Shown here: positions 5,168-5,416 of the stretch, one piece after another
Layout of the letters: the number at the start of each line of letters is the position of its first letter
Numbering within the stretch: the first letter of the stretch is position 1
Assembly: GCA_903922535.1 (NCBI GenBank)
Contig: CAIXUF010000438.1
Coordinates: 1 to 5,416, forward strand
Source of the DNA: Candidatus Hydrogenedentota bacterium
Lineage (GTDB): Bacteria > Hydrogenedentota > Hydrogenedentia > Hydrogenedentiales > CAITNO01
Direction: 5' to 3'
DNA: 5,416 nt
Translations under genes and position numbers: made by a program
The notes under the pieces: model-generated
What the model saw: only the letters and a program-made list of their open reading frames with translations
What the model was told of the DNA's origin: nothing
The model's database searches: none

Positions 5168-5192
5168 TCGGCCGGGACGCCCGGTTGGCCGA
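5168..5192. other. GC-rich stem-loop with alternative pairings
   Basis: TCGGCC (5168-5173) complements GGCCGA (5187-5192), while CCGGG (5172-5176) complements CCCGG (5180-5184) around ACG. The two pairings share bases and can only partly coexist. A GTCC-GGTT-GGAC stem (5206-5217) follows, and a 10-bp palindrome GCTCCGGAGC (5154-5163) precedes. Confidence 0.4.
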
Positions 5193-5211
5193 CCCGCGCA
5201 GCAGGGTCCGG

Positions 5212-5242
5212 TTGGACTGAGAAACGGCGCAGACCGTATAAT
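5212..5242 (+). promoter_or_regulatory. Possible promoter of the final gene
   Basis: A perfect TATAAT at 5237-5242 stands in the only strongly AT-rich stretch of this spacer. The best -35 is TTGGAC (5212-5217), 3 of 6 matches with a long 19-bp spacing. GTATAATAATATAC (5236-5249) is nearly symmetrical, so the -10 could also serve the opposite strand. The resulting leader would be about 120 bases. Confidence 0.4.
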
Positions 5243-5353
5243 AATATACTTGTCTTTCCGTGGCTGGACAGCGTGAGTTGTGCGCAGCGTCTGCCGGAAT
5301 GGAACATGAAACCGGGACTGATGTGTGTCAAATTCCCGAAAACCTCGGACTAA

Positions 5354-5358
5354 AAGGA
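5354..5358 (+). promoter_or_regulatory. Ribosome binding site of the final gene
   Basis: AAGGA lies 11 bases before the ATG at 5370 and 5 bases before an in-frame GTG at 5364. The ATG gives a Tat signal of usual proportions and is preferred, but the GTG, which adds two residues, cannot be excluded. Confidence 0.6.
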
Positions 5359-5369
5359 CGAACGTGAAC

Positions 5370-5416
5370 ATGAGCAACGAGATCAACCGACGGGACTTCA
5401 TGAAGGTCGCGAGTGC
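5370..5416 (+). CDS. Tat-signal protein, N-terminal fragment (3' truncated by window)
   Basis: Only 15 complete codons are present: M-S-N-E-I-N-R-R-D-F-M-K-V-A-S. The R-R-D-F-M-K motif at 7-12 is a textbook twin-arginine signal, so the product is exported folded, probably with a cofactor. The motif sits at the same residue positions as R-R-T-F-L-K in the upstream oxidoreductase. This makes a second Gfo/Idh/MocA-type protein plausible, but sulfatases and many other Tat substrates of such genomes begin in the same way. The enzyme family cannot be told from this fragment. A long spacer and its own possible promoter suggest separate transcription. Confidence 0.8.
   Translation, partial: MSNEINRRDFMKVAS

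Larger units (their letters stand above)
4671..5369. other. About 700-bp intergenic region with repeats and stem-loops
   Basis: I find no gene here. After a small stem (GCACA/TGTGC, 4680-4692) with no T run, it holds two opposed 9-bp repeat arrays (4783-4818, 4851-4877), stem-loops at 4894-4923, 5030-5060, 5068-5082, 5108-5134, 5168-5192 and 5206-5217, a TATAAT box (5237-5242), a small CCGA/TCGG stem (5336-5348) and the binding site of the next gene. The open frame from 4783 that reads M-D-x-M-x-E-M-D is just the translated repeat. The one from TTG 4928 lacks a binding site. Confidence 0.6.

Overview
This GC-rich window appears to be an ordinary chromosomal segment of a Gram-negative environmental bacterium. 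Two neighbouring genes encode proteins with twin-arginine (Tat) signals, one of them a large Gfo/Idh/MocA oxidoreductase. The intergenic spaces are long and full of hairpins and short tandem repeats. These traits recall the Planctomycetota/Verrucomicrobiota/Hydrogenedentota type of genome. That placement is an inference from gene style; no marker gene in the window proves it.

Layout. (1) 1-829: the 3' end of a hypoxanthine phosphoribosyltransferase gene (+) converges tail to tail with a complete deoC (-). Both belong to nucleobase and deoxynucleoside salvage. (2) 830-1462: a divergent intergenic region carries a good sigma-70 type promoter driving a compact hicB-hicA toxin-antitoxin pair, antitoxin first, with a 1-bp overlap. 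(3) 1571-2632: a secreted ApbE-type FAD:protein FMN transferase, closed by a clear hairpin terminator. (4) 2633-3047: 415 bp without a gene, holding the terminator, a degenerate 9-bp repeat, several hairpins and a possible -10 box. (5) 3048-4670: a 540-residue Tat-exported Gfo/Idh/MocA oxidoreductase. (6) 4671-5369: about 700 bp without a gene, with two opposed arrays of 9-bp repeats, a run of stem-loops and a perfect TATAAT box. (7) 5370-5416: the first codons of a second Tat-signal protein.

Functional reading. The left part is housekeeping salvage plus a selfish or stress-related toxin-antitoxin cassette. The right part is devoted to exported redox-type proteins: ApbE attaches FMN covalently to extracytoplasmic proteins, and the Tat system exports proteins already folded with cofactor, as an NAD(P)-type Rossmann enzyme would require. 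The terminator after apbE argues against one operon. No flavin-accepting protein is visible in the window.

I see no clearly new enzymatic system. The least explained material is the intergenic DNA: the opposed 9-bp repeat arrays at 4783-4877 and the hairpin-rich stretches at 2773-3006 and 4894-5217.
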